A stretch of DNA of 64,000 nt from Luteipulveratus flavus (GCF_029439465.1 NZ_JAROAV010000004.1:42621-106620), one strand, 5' to 3'; positions 16,015 through 25,799 are shown, counted from the first letter of the stretch. Notes: generated from the sequence alone by a model not told the origin. Numbers and translations are program-made.

Positions 16015-17922
16015 TCAGCCGGTCCGCAGCCGGGTGAAGAAGTCCTTGGCCACCGGTGCGGCGACGGTGCCTCCGGTCTGACCCGGGGACACCTGCTCCA
16101 CCATCACGGCGAACGCGACGTCGCCCTGCCAGCCGGTCAGCCAGGCGCGAACGACCGGCTCGCCCTTCTCGGTGAACTCGGCGGTGCCGGTCTTGGCGTA
16201 GACGTCGCCGCCGGGCGTCCCCTGCATCACCGTGCCGGAGCCGTTCGTGACGACCTGCCGCATCATCATGTGCAGCTGGCTCAAGGCGTTCGCGTCGAGC
16301 GGCTTGGGGGTACGGTCGCCGCCCTGGCCGCTCACCAGCGCGGGCGGGATGAACGAGCCTCTCGCGACCGAGCCCGACATCACCGCGACCGCCAGGGGCG
16401 AGGCGAGGGTGCGGCCCTGACCGAAGCTCGCGGCCGCCTGGTCCACCTTGCCGGTGGTCGGGGGCACCGAACCGGTGAACGCCGGGACACCGAGCTGCTT
16501 GCCCCAGTCCTGATCGATACCGAGGGCGAGCGCGGCGTCGTGCATGTCGTTCGGAGCGAGGCTCGAGGTCGCCTGGACGAACGCGGTGTTGCACGAGTGC
16601 GCGAAGTCCTCGACGAACGTCGGGTCGGACAGCGTCTCCTTCTCGAAGTTCCCGATCCGGCGACCGTCGACGACGATGTCCGGCGGGCAGGCGACCTTGG
16701 TCGTCGGGTTGAAGCCCTTGGTGAGGAGCGCGTACGTCGAGGAGACCTTCAGCGTGGAGCCCGGCTGGTAGCGGCCGCTCAGCGCGCGATTGATGCCGTA
16801 CGACGGGGAGTTCGCGGCCGCCAGGACGTCTCCGGTCTTGACGTCGATGGCGACCAGCGCCGAGGGGGTCTTGCCGGTCTTGGTCAACGCCGCTTCGGCG
16901 GCGCCCTGGACCTTCGGGTCGAGGGTGGTCTGCAGGTTCTTGCCGTTCTGCGGCTTGGAGCCGTGCAGGATCTGGTCCGGGTTGCTCCGTGGGGACACGC
17001 TCAACCCCCCGCTCGGGGCAAGGGTCTGGTCGTAGGCGGCCTGCAGGCCGGACGTCCCGGCGTACATCCCTGCGCGGTACCGGTCCGGGTGGTCCTTGAT
17101 CATCTCGCCGGTGACCGGCCCGACCGCGCCGAGCAACGGCTGCCCGAAGGTGCGGGTCGGGGCGAGCGGCTGCTGGCGCTCGCTCACCAGGACGCCGGTC
17201 AGCCCCTCGATCCTGCTCTTGCGGGAGGCGTAGTCGCTGTCCCGGTAGGTGATGACCGGGATGGCTGCCTTGGACCCGGAGGACTGGGCCTGGCGCAGCT
17301 TGCCGGTGAGGCTGCCCGGGTCGGCGCTGACCACACCCTCCAGCTGCTGGACGCTGCTCCGCGTCGCCTTGCCCGGGTCGATCTGGATGTCGTACACCGT
17401 CTGGTTCGACATGATCTTCGCGCCGCCTCGGCCGAGGATCTCGCCGCGCGTGGCGGTGCTCGGCGCGTTGACGGCGAACGCGTCGTTCGCGCTCAGCTTC
17501 GGGTGCCACAGCGAGCGGTCGCCGATCTTCACACCCCACGCATCACCGGAGGTCGCGAGGGGGACCGGGTCGTCCCAGTCGAACTTCGTCCCGTCCGCGA
17601 GCGTCCAGCTCACCCGTAGCGTCGCGGTCGCGGTGGACCCGGACCGGTCGATCTTTCCGACCTCGACCGACACCGGGCCGTCGCCGAGAGCGTGGGTGGC
17701 GGTACGGAAGTTCTGCGCCGCGCCCGCAGGAGAGGTGCCGACGTAGGACGCCTTCTCCAGGCTGCGCTCCTCCCAGGCCCGCGCGAACGAGGTGGCCGCG
17801 GAGCGTGCGCCGTCGTCCTGCTCGGACGTCTGCTGGTGCTGGTGCCACAGTGTGTAACCGCCCAACCCGCCGGCGACGAGGACGCCGGCTCCCGCGGCGG
17901 TCAGGACTGTAGATCGAGGCAT
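16015..17922 (-). CDS. Class B penicillin-binding protein with MecA-type N-terminal domain, 635 aa
   Basis: This membrane-anchored transpeptidase cross-links peptidoglycan. An N-terminal membrane helix is followed by an NTF2-like MecA_N domain (DDGARSAATSFARAWEERS), a dimerisation domain (RGEILGRGG) and the transpeptidase domain. The active-site triad is visible: STLK near residue 388, SCN near 443 and KTGT near 577. ATG at 17922 (MPRSTVL) was chosen; a GTG six codons upstream is possible. The MecA-like N-domain is common in actinobacterial PBPs and by itself does not show beta-lactam resistance. The LCP gene lies just upstream on the same strand. Confidence 0.92.
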   Translation of the reverse strand: MPRSTVLTAAGAGVLVAGGLGGYTLWHQHQQTSEQDDGARSAATSFARAWEERSLEKASYVGTSPAGAAQNFRTATHALGDGPVSVEVGKIDRSGSTATATLRVSWTLADGTKFDWDDPVPLATSGDAWGVKIGDRSLWHPKLSANDAFAVNAPSTATRGEILGRGGAKIMSNQTVYDIQIDPGKATRSSVQQLEGVVSADPGSLTGKLRQAQSSGSKAAIPVITYRDSDYASRKSRIEGLTGVLVSERQQPLAPTRTFGQPLLGAVGPVTGEMIKDHPDRYRAGMYAGTSGLQAAYDQTLAPSGGLSVSPRSNPDQILHGSKPQNGKNLQTTLDPKVQGAAEAALTKTGKTPSALVAIDVKTGDVLAAANSPSYGINRALSGRYQPGSTLKVSSTYALLTKGFNPTTKVACPPDIVVDGRRIGNFEKETLSDPTFVEDFAHSCNTAFVQATSSLAPNDMHDAALALGIDQDWGKQLGVPAFTGSVPPTTGKVDQAAASFGQGRTLASPLAVAVMSGSVARGSFIPPALVSGQGGDRTPKPLDANALSQLHMMMRQVVTNGSGTVMQGTPGGDVYAKTGTAEFTEKGEPVVRAWLTGWQGDVAFAVMVEQVSPGQTGGTVAAPVAKDFFTRLRTG

Positions 17923-17964
17923 GCGCTCATCCAACAGCACCGGTCTGACCGACGGCTGAGCACC

Positions 17965-19599
17965 TCAGCAGGATCCGGCAGTACTGGAGATAGCGCCGTT
18001 CGTGCTGGACGAGGACGAGCCGGTCGGCTCGCTGGACGTCTCGTCGGTGGGGGTCTCGCCCGGGGTCGCACCGTCGGTGGCGCCAGGAGTCGCGCCGTCC
18101 GTCGAGCCGGCGGTGGGCGCCGCCGTTTCGGTGCTCGCCGCGGGCGCCGGCGGGTTGATCGCCTGGTCGACGAGCGAGCGGATCTTCGTGAAGTTGGGCT
18201 TCGCGGTGTTGATGACGGGGGTCCCGAGGTGAACGCTGCGCATGTGACCCTTCTTCATCTTGGTCACCAGCTCCGAGAACGCCGAGAGGTCGTCCTGCGG
18301 GACGTCGAGCAGGATGTTCTTCTTGGCGACCTGCATGATGGCGGGGAACTTCGCGAGCATCTGTGCCGGGTTGGTCTGATCGACCAGGGCGTTGACCATG
18401 CACTGCTGCCGCTTCATCCGGCCGTTGTCACCGGTCGGGTCCTCGGCGCGGCTACGGGAGTACCAGAGCGCCTCGCGGCCGGTGAGCTTGCGGGTGCCCG
18501 GCTCGACGTAGCCGGTGATCGATCCCTTCACGATGTGGCCGTTCTTGATGACGCCACCGATCGCGATGCCCTTGCCGGAGGGACCTTCCGGGACGGTCAT
18601 CGTCACGCCGCCCATGGCGTCGACCAGCTGCTGGAAGCCCTGCAGGTTGATGACCACCGAGTAGTTCATCTGCAGCCCGACGACCTCCTCGATGACCTCT
18701 CGAGTGGTGTTCCAGCCGGGGTACTTCTCATCCGCGGGGTACAGGTCCTTGTGATCGGAGGCTGCCTGCTGCCAGACGGCGTCCATCTGGCAGTCGATCC
18801 CGCAGTCGAAGCCGTCGGGCCAGACCTCGTGCAGCGGGTTGTCCTCCGGGAAGGGGACCTTCTGCAGGTTGCGCGGGATGCTGATGAGCACCGAGTCGCC
18901 GGTCCTGGTGTCGATGCTGACCACCATCATCGAGTCGGTGCGGACACCGACACGGTCCAGTCCGGCGTCCGAGCCGAGCAGAAGGATGTTGACGCGCGGG
19001 ACGTCCTTCCAGGGGTTGGCGCCGCCGCCCGGACCTGCCACGTCGTGGCCGCGGCCGGTGAACCGGTCCTGGAACATCGACCCGAACGTGTCCTGAGTGA
19101 TCAGGACGTACTGCGTGGCACGAGCGGCGGGCACGGCGACCACCAGGCACATGACCAGCGTGAACACGCGCTGCAGCCAGCGGGCCTTCGCACCCCAGCC
19201 GCGACGGGACGTCTCACGGGCGGTGAGCATGATGCCAAACACCCACAGGATGCCGCCGATGAGGAAGGCCGCGAGCAGCGCGAGCAGCCCCTTCTTGCTG
19301 AGCAGCTGCGTGGCGGCCGTGAGGATGCCGCCGTTGGCGACGAAGTAGGCCATCACCAGGGCGCTCAGCGCGGCCCCCGCCAGCAGCACGAAGCCGAACC
19401 GGTGACGTCGGGTGAAGATCAGACCGAGGCCGGGGAAGACGGTGCTCAGCGCGGTGAGCCCGAGCGCGCGGCGGACCTCGTGCGTACGACGACCACGCAT
19501 CTGCGAGCGGGTGAGCAGCTGGCCCGAGTCGGACTCATCCGCACGCTCGGAGCCGTCCCGCGGCTGACGGCGAAGCGCCTCGTAGGCACCGTTCGTCAT
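17965..19599 (-). CDS. LytR-CpsA-Psr (LCP) family cell-wall glycopolymer ligase, 544 aa
   Basis: LCP proteins attach teichoic-acid-like or arabinogalactan-type polymers to peptidoglycan. The N-terminal region has several membrane helices (residues ~45-150), then the catalytic LCP domain with NILLLGSDAG, RTDSMMVVSID, ISIPRNLQ and SRSRAEDPTGDNGRMKRQQ, holding the conserved Arg and Asp residues. The C-terminus is a low-complexity Ser/Thr/Pro tail with a DGATPGAT repeat, and ends in Cys. ATG at 19599 is preceded by AGGACA. The downstream PBP supports a wall-assembly role. Confidence 0.92.
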   Translation of the reverse strand: MTNGAYEALRRQPRDGSERADESDSGQLLTRSQMRGRRTHEVRRALGLTALSTVFPGLGLIFTRRHRFGFVLLAGAALSALVMAYFVANGGILTAATQLLSKKGLLALLAAFLIGGILWVFGIMLTARETSRRGWGAKARWLQRVFTLVMCLVVAVPAARATQYVLITQDTFGSMFQDRFTGRGHDVAGPGGGANPWKDVPRVNILLLGSDAGLDRVGVRTDSMMVVSIDTRTGDSVLISIPRNLQKVPFPEDNPLHEVWPDGFDCGIDCQMDAVWQQAASDHKDLYPADEKYPGWNTTREVIEEVVGLQMNYSVVINLQGFQQLVDAMGGVTMTVPEGPSGKGIAIGGVIKNGHIVKGSITGYVEPGTRKLTGREALWYSRSRAEDPTGDNGRMKRQQCMVNALVDQTNPAQMLAKFPAIMQVAKKNILLDVPQDDLSAFSELVTKMKKGHMRSVHLGTPVINTAKPNFTKIRSLVDQAINPPAPAASTETAAPTAGSTDGATPGATDGATPGETPTDETSSEPTGSSSSSTNGAISSTAGSC

Positions 19600-19885
19600 C
19601 GTCGAATGTCCTCTGGTCGTCGTCTGCCCTAGGGCTTCATCACATCGTGACCTACAAGGCAGGACGAACCAAACCCCGAGGTGCGAGCCGTGGCTAGCGC
19701 GCCGCTCATCGTCCCCGATCCGGGCATCATGACGAGCCGGTTCAGCCAAAACACAGGAAGATCACGCCGCAGAGAACACGCCTCTGAACCCTAGACGCTG
19801 CGGCCTGATCGTAGGTTGTCACGCGCCGCCGGATCCGGTTTGGTGGCGACGGCCCCTCGCAGGTAGCCTTGCCTGCGCTTGATCT

Positions 19886-19976
19886 GGAGGCGTCGCCTAG
19901 TCAGGTCTATGGCGCCCGCCTGCTAAGCGGGTTTGGGGCTACAACCCCATCGAGGGTTCAAATCCCTCCGCCTCCG
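19886..19976 (+). tRNA. tRNA-Ser(GCT)
   Basis: The acceptor stem is GGAGGCG/CGCCTCC with discriminator G; CCA is not encoded (CAT follows). The anticodon loop CTGCTAA in stem CCCGC/GCGGG gives anticodon GCT, and the long variable arm is of serine type. Confidence 0.95.
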
Positions 19977-20020
19977 CATAGAGGACGAGGGGTACGACCG
20001 CGCACCGTGGTCGTACCCCT

Positions 20021-20548
20021 TCAGTCTGTCCGGGCCGGGTTCGCTCCCTCGCCGGACCGCTCCCAGTGCGCCGACATCGGCAGGCTCTCCAGCACGCTCT
20101 CGGCCTGCTGGTGGTCCGGGCTGGCCGGGTGGGCGCCAGGCCGGAACCACCGTCGCAGCAACCAGAACCGCACCACCGTGGCGACCGCGTTGCCGACGAG
20201 GAACACAGCCGTGGCGACCCACGTGCCGGCATCCGGCGCGGCGCGGTTCAGCAGCCACAGCGCGAGCGCCGTCAGTGCCCAGCTCACGCCGAGGAGCAGG
20301 AGCGACTGCAGCTGGACCCGCACGGCGCCCGTACGACCCTGGACGCCGAAGGTGAATCGGCGGTTGACGGCGGTGTTGGCGACCGTGCTGAGCAGCAGCG
20401 CCAGGACGTTGGCCCACTGATGGGTGGTCACACTCGCGAAGAGAGCGAACAGCGCGACGCTGAGGGCTGTGCTCCCCACGCCGACGACCGCGAAGCGCAG
20501 CATCTCGCCGCCGAGGCGACGGGGCAGCAGGTTGGCCGGACCTGGCAC
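20021..20548 (-). CDS. GtrA-family membrane protein, 175 aa
   Basis: Four transmembrane helices are visible, starting with LRFAVVGVGSTALSVALF, the GtrA (PF04138) N-terminal pattern, and containing NTAVNRRFTF between helices two and three. GtrA proteins are thought to flip polyprenyl-linked sugars. GTG at 20548 has a strong AAGGAG upstream and lies 14 bp after the histidine kinase stop, so it is probably the third gene of that operon. A hydrophilic C-terminal tail is present. Confidence 0.85.
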   Translation of the reverse strand: MPGPANLLPRRLGGEMLRFAVVGVGSTALSVALFALFASVTTHQWANVLALLLSTVANTAVNRRFTFGVQGRTGAVRVQLQSLLLLGVSWALTALALWLLNRAAPDAGTWVATAVFLVGNAVATVVRFWLLRRWFRPGAHPASPDHQQAESVLESLPMSAHWERSGEGANPARTD

Positions 20549-20562
20549 GGGCTCTCCTTCGG

Positions 20563-22155
20563 TCAGCCGGCGGTGACCGGCGGGTGCGGCTCGGGCGCCC
20601 CCTGCGGCCCCGCCGGTGCGGCGTTCCCGCCACCCGGAAGCGTAGTTGGCCCGGGCAGCGACAGGATCACCTCGGTCGACCCCGGCCGTGACTGCAGCCG
20701 CACCTGACCACCGTGGGCGTTCATCACCGCGCGGACGATCGACAGACCCAGGCCCGTGCTCCCCTCGACGCGGGTCCGGGCGGAGTCGCCCCGGGTGAAC
20801 CGCTCGAAGACGTGCGTCTGCAGCTCCTTCGGGATGCCCGGCCCGTCGTCGCGGACGACCAGCTCGGCGCCACCGTCCGGCACGGGACGGACGACGGTGG
20901 TGACGGCGGTGCCGGGCGGGGTGTGCCGGCGCGCGTTGGCGAGCAGGTTGATCAGGACCTGGCGCAGGCGACCCTCGTCGCCCACGACCTCGCACGGCGC
21001 ATCGGGCAGGTCGAGGGACCACACGTGCTCGGGTCCGGCGGCGTGCGCGTCACTCACCGTCTCGACCGCGAGTCGGGTGAGGTCGACCGGCGAGCGGTCC
21101 AACGGCCGTCCGGCGTCGATCCGGGCGAGCAGCAGGAGGTCCTCGACGAGCGAGGTCATCCGGTCGGCCTCGGACTCGATGCGGCCGAGCGCGTGCGTGA
21201 CGCCCTGGGGCACCGGATCCGGCTCACGACGGGACAGCTCGGCGTAGCCCTTGATCGAGGCGAGCGGCGTCCTCAGCTCGTGGCTCGCGTCCGCCACGAA
21301 CTGGCGGACCTGCATCTCCGAGCGGTGGCGCGCGGCGAGCGACCGGTCGACGTGGTCGAGCAGCCCGTTGAGCGCCGACCCGACCTGACCGACCTCGGTA
21401 CGGGTGTCGGTGTCGGTGGCGGGGACCCGCTCCTGGGTGCCGCCCGGTCCGGAGGACAGCGGGAGCTGCGACACCCGGGTGGCCGTGCCCGCGACCCGTC
21501 GCAGCGGAGCAAGGCTGCGACGGACCACCCAGGCCGCCGCGGCGGTCAGCACGAGCAGGCCGAGCGCGGTGAGCAGCGCCACTGAGAACGCCGTACGACG
21601 GACCGTGTCCTCGACCGGGTCGACGGGCAGCCCTACCGTGGTCGTGACCTGGAGGCGGCGCGCGACGTCACCCGATACGACGACGACCGGGTGGCGGACC
21701 GACACGACCCGGTAGTGGCCGGCACTGCCGCCCAGATCGACCGTCCGGGGAGCCGTACCGATGGGGACGGCTCGCAAGCGCGCGATCTGGGCCGACGTGA
21801 GCTGGGTCGTCCCGCCGGGGTAGTTGATCGTCGCGCTGGGGCGTAGCTGTTGGCCATCGGCGTCGTCGGGACCACCGCCTCGGCTCGGGAGGATCGTCCC
21901 GTCGGACGCCACGTCCAGGCGCAGGTCGCCGCTGCCGACCACTGGGCCCGGTCCGGGCTGACGTCGGCCGCCGCCGGCCTCGATGGCGGCCGACGAGGTG
22001 CGCAGCTGGTCGTCGACCTGGCCCGTCAGCGTGCGGTCGAGGCGCAGCACGGTGAGCGCCCCGACGGCGGTGGTCACCGCGACGAAAAGCAGCACCATGG
22101 AGGCGACCAGGGTCGTGCGCAGGCTCCACGAGCCGGGGTGCAGGAGCCGCCTCAT
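20563..22155 (-). CDS. Sensor histidine kinase, 530 aa
   Basis: The layout is a membrane helix (residues ~12-35), an extracytoplasmic sensor region, a second helix (~170-195), HAMP, a HisKA dimerisation domain with DASHELRTPLASIKG (phospho-His near residue 292), then HATPase with NLLANARRHTP, DDGPGIP and GLGLSIV. It is a complete class I kinase. Its ATG overlaps the response-regulator stop (ATGA). The neighbouring GtrA and LCP/PBP genes suggest envelope monitoring, but the stimulus is unknown. Confidence 0.95.
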   Translation of the reverse strand: MRRLLHPGSWSLRTTLVASMVLLFVAVTTAVGALTVLRLDRTLTGQVDDQLRTSSAAIEAGGGRRQPGPGPVVGSGDLRLDVASDGTILPSRGGGPDDADGQQLRPSATINYPGGTTQLTSAQIARLRAVPIGTAPRTVDLGGSAGHYRVVSVRHPVVVVSGDVARRLQVTTTVGLPVDPVEDTVRRTAFSVALLTALGLLVLTAAAAWVVRRSLAPLRRVAGTATRVSQLPLSSGPGGTQERVPATDTDTRTEVGQVGSALNGLLDHVDRSLAARHRSEMQVRQFVADASHELRTPLASIKGYAELSRREPDPVPQGVTHALGRIESEADRMTSLVEDLLLLARIDAGRPLDRSPVDLTRLAVETVSDAHAAGPEHVWSLDLPDAPCEVVGDEGRLRQVLINLLANARRHTPPGTAVTTVVRPVPDGGAELVVRDDGPGIPKELQTHVFERFTRGDSARTRVEGSTGLGLSIVRAVMNAHGGQVRLQSRPGSTEVILSLPGPTTLPGGGNAAPAGPQGAPEPHPPVTAG

Positions 22156-22877
22156 GGGACGGGCTTGAGGACATAGCCGGCCCCGCGCATCGTGTGGATC
22201 ATCGGCTCCCTCCCGGCGTCGACCTTCTTGCGCAGGTAGGAGATGTAGAGCTCGACGACGTTCGCCTGGCCGCCGAAGTCGTAGTGCCAGACGCGGTCGA
22301 GGATCTGTGCCTTGGAAAGGACCCGCTTCGGGTTCCGCATCAGGAAGCGAAGCAGCTCGAACTCCGTTGCAGTCAGGGCGATCTCGACGCCGGCGCGGCG
22401 TACCTCGTGGCTGTCCTCGTCGAGCGTGAGGTCGCCGACGCTGAGCACGGACTCCGGCTCGGGCGCGAGGACCACAGCACGTCGCAGGAGCGCCCGGACC
22501 CTGGCGACGACCTCCTCCAGGGAGAACGGCTTGGTGACGTAGTCGTCACCGCCGGCGGTCAGCCCGGCGACGCGGTCCTCGACGGCGTCGCGAGCCGTGA
22601 GGAACAGCACGGGTACAGCGGGGTTGTCGTCGCGCAGCCGGCGCAGGACCTCCATGCCGTCGAAGTCGGGCAGCATGATGTCGAGGACGACGGCGTCCGG
22701 CCTGAACTCCTTCGCCGTACGCACCGCGCCGGAGCCGGTGCTCGCCGCCTGGATGTCCCAGCCCTCGTACCGCAGCGCCATGGCGAGCAGCTCGGTGAGG
22801 TTCGGCTCGTCGTCGACGACGAGGACGCGAACGGGGCTGCCGTCCGCGCGGGTGAGCGTGGGCGTACGAGAGGTCAT
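22152..22877 (-). CDS. OmpR-family response regulator, 241 aa
   Basis: The receiver domain holds VLVVDDEPN, the phospho-acceptor Asp66 in VVLDIMLPDFDG, LTAR and TKPF; the C-terminal winged helix has LTATEFELLRFLM and DFGGQANVVELYISYLRKK, as in TcrA/PrrA-type regulators. ATG at 22877 was chosen as the first Met with a normal N-terminus. It forms a unit with the kinase through a 4-bp overlap and is divergent from the importer operon at 23097, which it might regulate. Confidence 0.95.
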   Translation of the reverse strand: MTSRTPTLTRADGSPVRVLVVDDEPNLTELLAMALRYEGWDIQAASTGSGAVRTAKEFRPDAVVLDIMLPDFDGMEVLRRLRDDNPAVPVLFLTARDAVEDRVAGLTAGGDDYVTKPFSLEEVVARVRALLRRAVVLAPEPESVLSVGDLTLDEDSHEVRRAGVEIALTATEFELLRFLMRNPKRVLSKAQILDRVWHYDFGGQANVVELYISYLRKKVDAGREPMIHTMRGAGYVLKPVP

Positions 22878-22999
22878 GCTCACGAGTGAACCGCCCCGGG
22901 CTATGCATGCGCCAGGGCGAACCTGTGGGGTTTCTGTGTGCTGGCCGTGGCCGAGCCCCACGACGATCGGGGCCGTCTCAGTCGATGAGACCAATAATG

Positions 23000-23024
23000 T
23001 CTGGTTATTAAACAAATAACCAGA
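23000..23024. promoter_or_regulatory. AT-rich perfect palindrome upstream of the importer operon
   Basis: TCTGGTTATT and AATAACCAGA are exact 10-bp arms with a 5-base spacer, in an unusually AT-rich stretch between the response regulator and the importer operon. It could be an operator or a short attenuator hairpin. Confidence 0.55.
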
Positions 23025-23096
23025 AGTCGCAATACTCCTCGGAGCCACCGCATGGCGACAGCCCGCGCGGGCCTCGCCGTCGTCCAAGGAGAGAAC

Positions 23097-24140
23097 ATGT
23101 CCACACCCCGAGGCCGCGTCCTCGTCACGCTCGGAGCACTCGTCGTCGGTCTCGGTCTGTCAGGGTGCGGAGGCACCTCGCAGGCAGCCGCAGGCAAGCC
23201 GCCCGCCTCGGTCCGGCTGGGCTACTTCCCCAACCTCACGCACGCGACGCCGATCGTCGCCGACCAGGAGGGGCTGTTCGCCAAGCACCTCGGCGGCACC
23301 TCGCTGAAGGTCAGCCACTTCAACGCGGGCCCGGCGGCGGTGGAGGCGCTGAAGTCCGGCGCGATCGACGCGACGTACCTCGGTCCCGGCCCGGCCACCA
23401 ACGCGTTCATCAACTCCGGTGGGAAGGCCCTCACCGTCGTGGCCGGCGCCGCATCGGGCGGCACCTCCTTGGTGGTGAATCCCTCCATCACCTCGGTCCA
23501 GGCGCTCAAGGGTCAGCGGGTGAGCACCCCACAGCTCGGCAACACCCAGGACATCGCGCTGCGCTACAAGCTCAAGCAGGAGGGCCTGACGACCAACCTG
23601 CAGGGCGGTGGCGACGTCTCGATCGTGCCGCAGGACAACGCCCAGATCCTCGACGCCTTCAAGCAGAAGAAGATCGCGGGCGCCTGGGTTCCCGAGCCGT
23701 GGGCGACCCGGCTGGAGGACGCCGGCGGAAAGGTCCTGATCGACGAGCGCGACCTGTGGCCGGACAAGAAGTTCGCGATCACCCTGCTCGCGGTCCGGAC
23801 GTCGTTCCTCAAGGAGCACCCGGACACCGTGAAGGCCCTGCTCAGCGGCGCGCTCGACGCGGGTGACCTGATCGCCAAGAACCCGAAGAAGGCGCAGCAG
23901 GACGTGGCGGACGTCATCGGAAAGGCCACCGGGAAGCCGCAGAAGGTCGATGTCATCGCTCGGGCCTGGAACAAGCTCGACTTCGGCTACGACCCGGTCC
24001 CTGCCTCGATCACCACCGGCGCGGACCACGCGTACGAGGTCGGCGTGCTCAAGAAGAAGCCCGAGCTCAAGGGGCTGATCGACCTGTCGATCCTCAACGA
24101 CCTGCTCAAGCAGCGCGGCAAGCCGCAGATCAGCGGATGA
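23097..24140 (+). CDS. ABC importer substrate-binding lipoprotein (SsuA/NrtA-like), 347 aa
   Basis: A lipoprotein signal ends in LSGC. The mature part starts VRLGYFPNLTHATPIVADQEGLF and has GPAAVEALKSGAIDATYLG and WVPEPWATRLE, the pattern of periplasmic proteins for aliphatic sulfonates, taurine, nitrate or thiamine precursors. Lipid anchoring is normal in Gram-positives. ATG at 23097 has AAGGAG just upstream; an in-frame ATG at 23052 would add a non-signal extension. The ATPase start overlaps its stop (ATGA). Confidence 0.88.
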   Translation: MSTPRGRVLVTLGALVVGLGLSGCGGTSQAAAGKPPASVRLGYFPNLTHATPIVADQEGLFAKHLGGTSLKVSHFNAGPAAVEALKSGAIDATYLGPGPATNAFINSGGKALTVVAGAASGGTSLVVNPSITSVQALKGQRVSTPQLGNTQDIALRYKLKQEGLTTNLQGGGDVSIVPQDNAQILDAFKQKKIAGAWVPEPWATRLEDAGGKVLIDERDLWPDKKFAITLLAVRTSFLKEHPDTVKALLSGALDAGDLIAKNPKKAQQDVADVIGKATGKPQKVDVIARAWNKLDFGYDPVPASITTGADHAYEVGVLKKKPELKGLIDLSILNDLLKQRGKPQISG

Positions 24141-24922
24141 CCACGACCACCCCCACCGCGGGCGCGGCGACCGGCACCACGGGTGGTCCGGCCGTCGCGC
24201 TCCGCGACGTGTCGAAGCGGTACGCGGGAGAGCGCGGCGTCCTCGCGCTCGACGGCATCTCACTCGACGCGGCACCCGGCGAGTTCGTGTGCCTCGTCGG
24301 AGCATCCGGCTGCGGCAAGTCGACGCTCCTCAACCTGGTCTCCGGCCTCGACCGGCCCACCTCCGGAACCGTGACGGTGCAGGGCGATCCGGCCTTCATG
24401 TTCCAGGAGCACGCTCTCTTTCCCTGGCTCTCGGCACTGGACAACGTCGCGATGCCGTTGCGCCTCGACGGAGTCGGCCGACGCGAGCGCACCCTGCGGG
24501 CGCGCGAGCACCTGGCTGCGGTTCATCTGGAGGAGTTCGCCGATCGTCGTCCGCACGAGCTGTCCGGCGGGATGCGGCAGCGGGTCGCTCTCGCCCGTAC
24601 GCTCGCGACGAAGGCGCCGGTCCTGCTGATGGACGAGCCGTTCGGCGCGCTCGACGCGATGACCCGCGACCTGCTGCACGACGAGCTGGAGTCCATCTGG
24701 CGCGAACGCCGCCTGACGGTTCTGTTCGTCACCCACAACGTGCGCGAGGCCGTCCGACTCGGCGACCGCGTCGTGCTGCTGACCAGCCGTCCCGGGCGGG
24801 TCGCCGCTCAGTACCCGGTCGAGATCGCGCGGCCGCGCCGCATCGAGGATCCCGACGTCGCGGCGCTCGCCGGCGAGATCACCGCCGAGTTGCGCCAGGA
24901 GGTGGCCCGCCATGGCCGTTGA
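24137..24922 (+). CDS. ABC importer ATPase (SsuB/TauB-like), 261 aa
   Basis: The motifs are complete: Walker A GASGCGKSTLL, Q-loop FMFQEHALFPWL, signature LSGGMRQRVALAR, Walker B LLMDEPFGALD and H-loop VTHNVREA. FQEHALFPW is characteristic of the nitrate/sulfonate/taurine group. It overlaps the binding-protein gene by 4 bp and the permease gene by 11 bp. The exact substrate cannot be read from the sequence. Confidence 0.93.
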   Translation: MTTTTPTAGAATGTTGGPAVALRDVSKRYAGERGVLALDGISLDAAPGEFVCLVGASGCGKSTLLNLVSGLDRPTSGTVTVQGDPAFMFQEHALFPWLSALDNVAMPLRLDGVGRRERTLRAREHLAAVHLEEFADRRPHELSGGMRQRVALARTLATKAPVLLMDEPFGALDAMTRDLLHDELESIWRERRLTVLFVTHNVREAVRLGDRVVLLTSRPGRVAAQYPVEIARPRRIEDPDVAALAGEITAELRQEVARHGR

Positions 24923-25799
24923 CACCGAGGCCGACCTGCGCCGGCAGGAGCTGCGCGGACTGGACCGGCTGGACTCGACCCGTACTCGCCGACCGCTGGT
25001 CCGTCGACTCTGGGACGCGACCTGGCCCAAGGTGGCGGCGCTCGCTCTCGCGCTCGCGGGCTGGCAGGCACTCGCCGCCACGGGCTGGAAGGCCGAGGCC
25101 GGCTTCGGCGGACCCGGTCCGGTGCTGCGGGAGCTGTGGGCCGCGCTCACCGACGAGTACGCCGGCAACGGGCTGCCGACCGTCTGGGACGCCATCCGCG
25201 TCACCATGACCCGGGGAGTCGTCGGCTTCCTCCTCGCGACGGTCGTCGGGCTGCTGCTCGGCGTGGCCGTGTCCCAGTCGAAGATCCTGCGCGCCGCGAT
25301 CGGGTCGCTCATCACCGGGCTGCAGACCATGCCGTCGATCGCGTGGTTCCCCCTCGCACTGCTGCTCTTCGGGATCGACGAGTCGGCGATCGTCTTCGTG
25401 ATCCTGATCGGGTCGGTGCCCTCCATCGCCAACGGCGTCATCAGCGGTGTCGACTACGTGCCACCGCTGCTGGTGCGTGCGGGCCGGAACCTCGGCGCCG
25501 GCCGGGTCGGGCTCTATCGCCACGTCATCGTGCCGGCAGCGCTGCCGAGCATCGTCTCCGGCCTGAAACAGGGGTGGGCCTTCTCCTGGAGGTCCCTCCT
25601 GGCCGGCGAGCTGCTCGTCGCGATCGCGAACCGGCCCTCGCTCGGGCAGTTCCTGCAGGCCAGCCGCGAGACGAGCGACACGAACTACATGATCGCGCTG
25701 ATGATCATCGTCCTGGCCATCGGCATCGTGGTCGACGTGGTGTTCAACGCGTTCGACAACCGCCTGCGCCGGCGCCGGGGTGTGGCGCCGCAGCCCTGA
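24912..25799 (+). CDS. ABC importer permease (SsuC/TauC-like), 295 aa
   Basis: About six membrane helices are visible, with the ATPase-coupling EAA-type loop around RAGRNLGAGRVGLYRHVIVPAALP, typical of the BPD_transp_1 family. It ends a three-gene operon (binding protein, ATPase, permease). The start overlaps the ATPase 3' end by 11 bp. Confidence 0.92.
   Translation: MAVDTEADLRRQELRGLDRLDSTRTRRPLVRRLWDATWPKVAALALALAGWQALAATGWKAEAGFGGPGPVLRELWAALTDEYAGNGLPTVWDAIRVTMTRGVVGFLLATVVGLLLGVAVSQSKILRAAIGSLITGLQTMPSIAWFPLALLLFGIDESAIVFVILIGSVPSIANGVISGVDYVPPLLVRAGRNLGAGRVGLYRHVIVPAALPSIVSGLKQGWAFSWRSLLAGELLVAIANRPSLGQFLQASRETSDTNYMIALMIIVLAIGIVVDVVFNAFDNRLRRRRGVAPQP

Noticed and set aside
16015..17922. 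MecA-like domain as evidence of acquired beta-lactam resistance
   Set aside because: MecA_N domains are common in native actinobacterial class B PBPs, and composition here is host-like.
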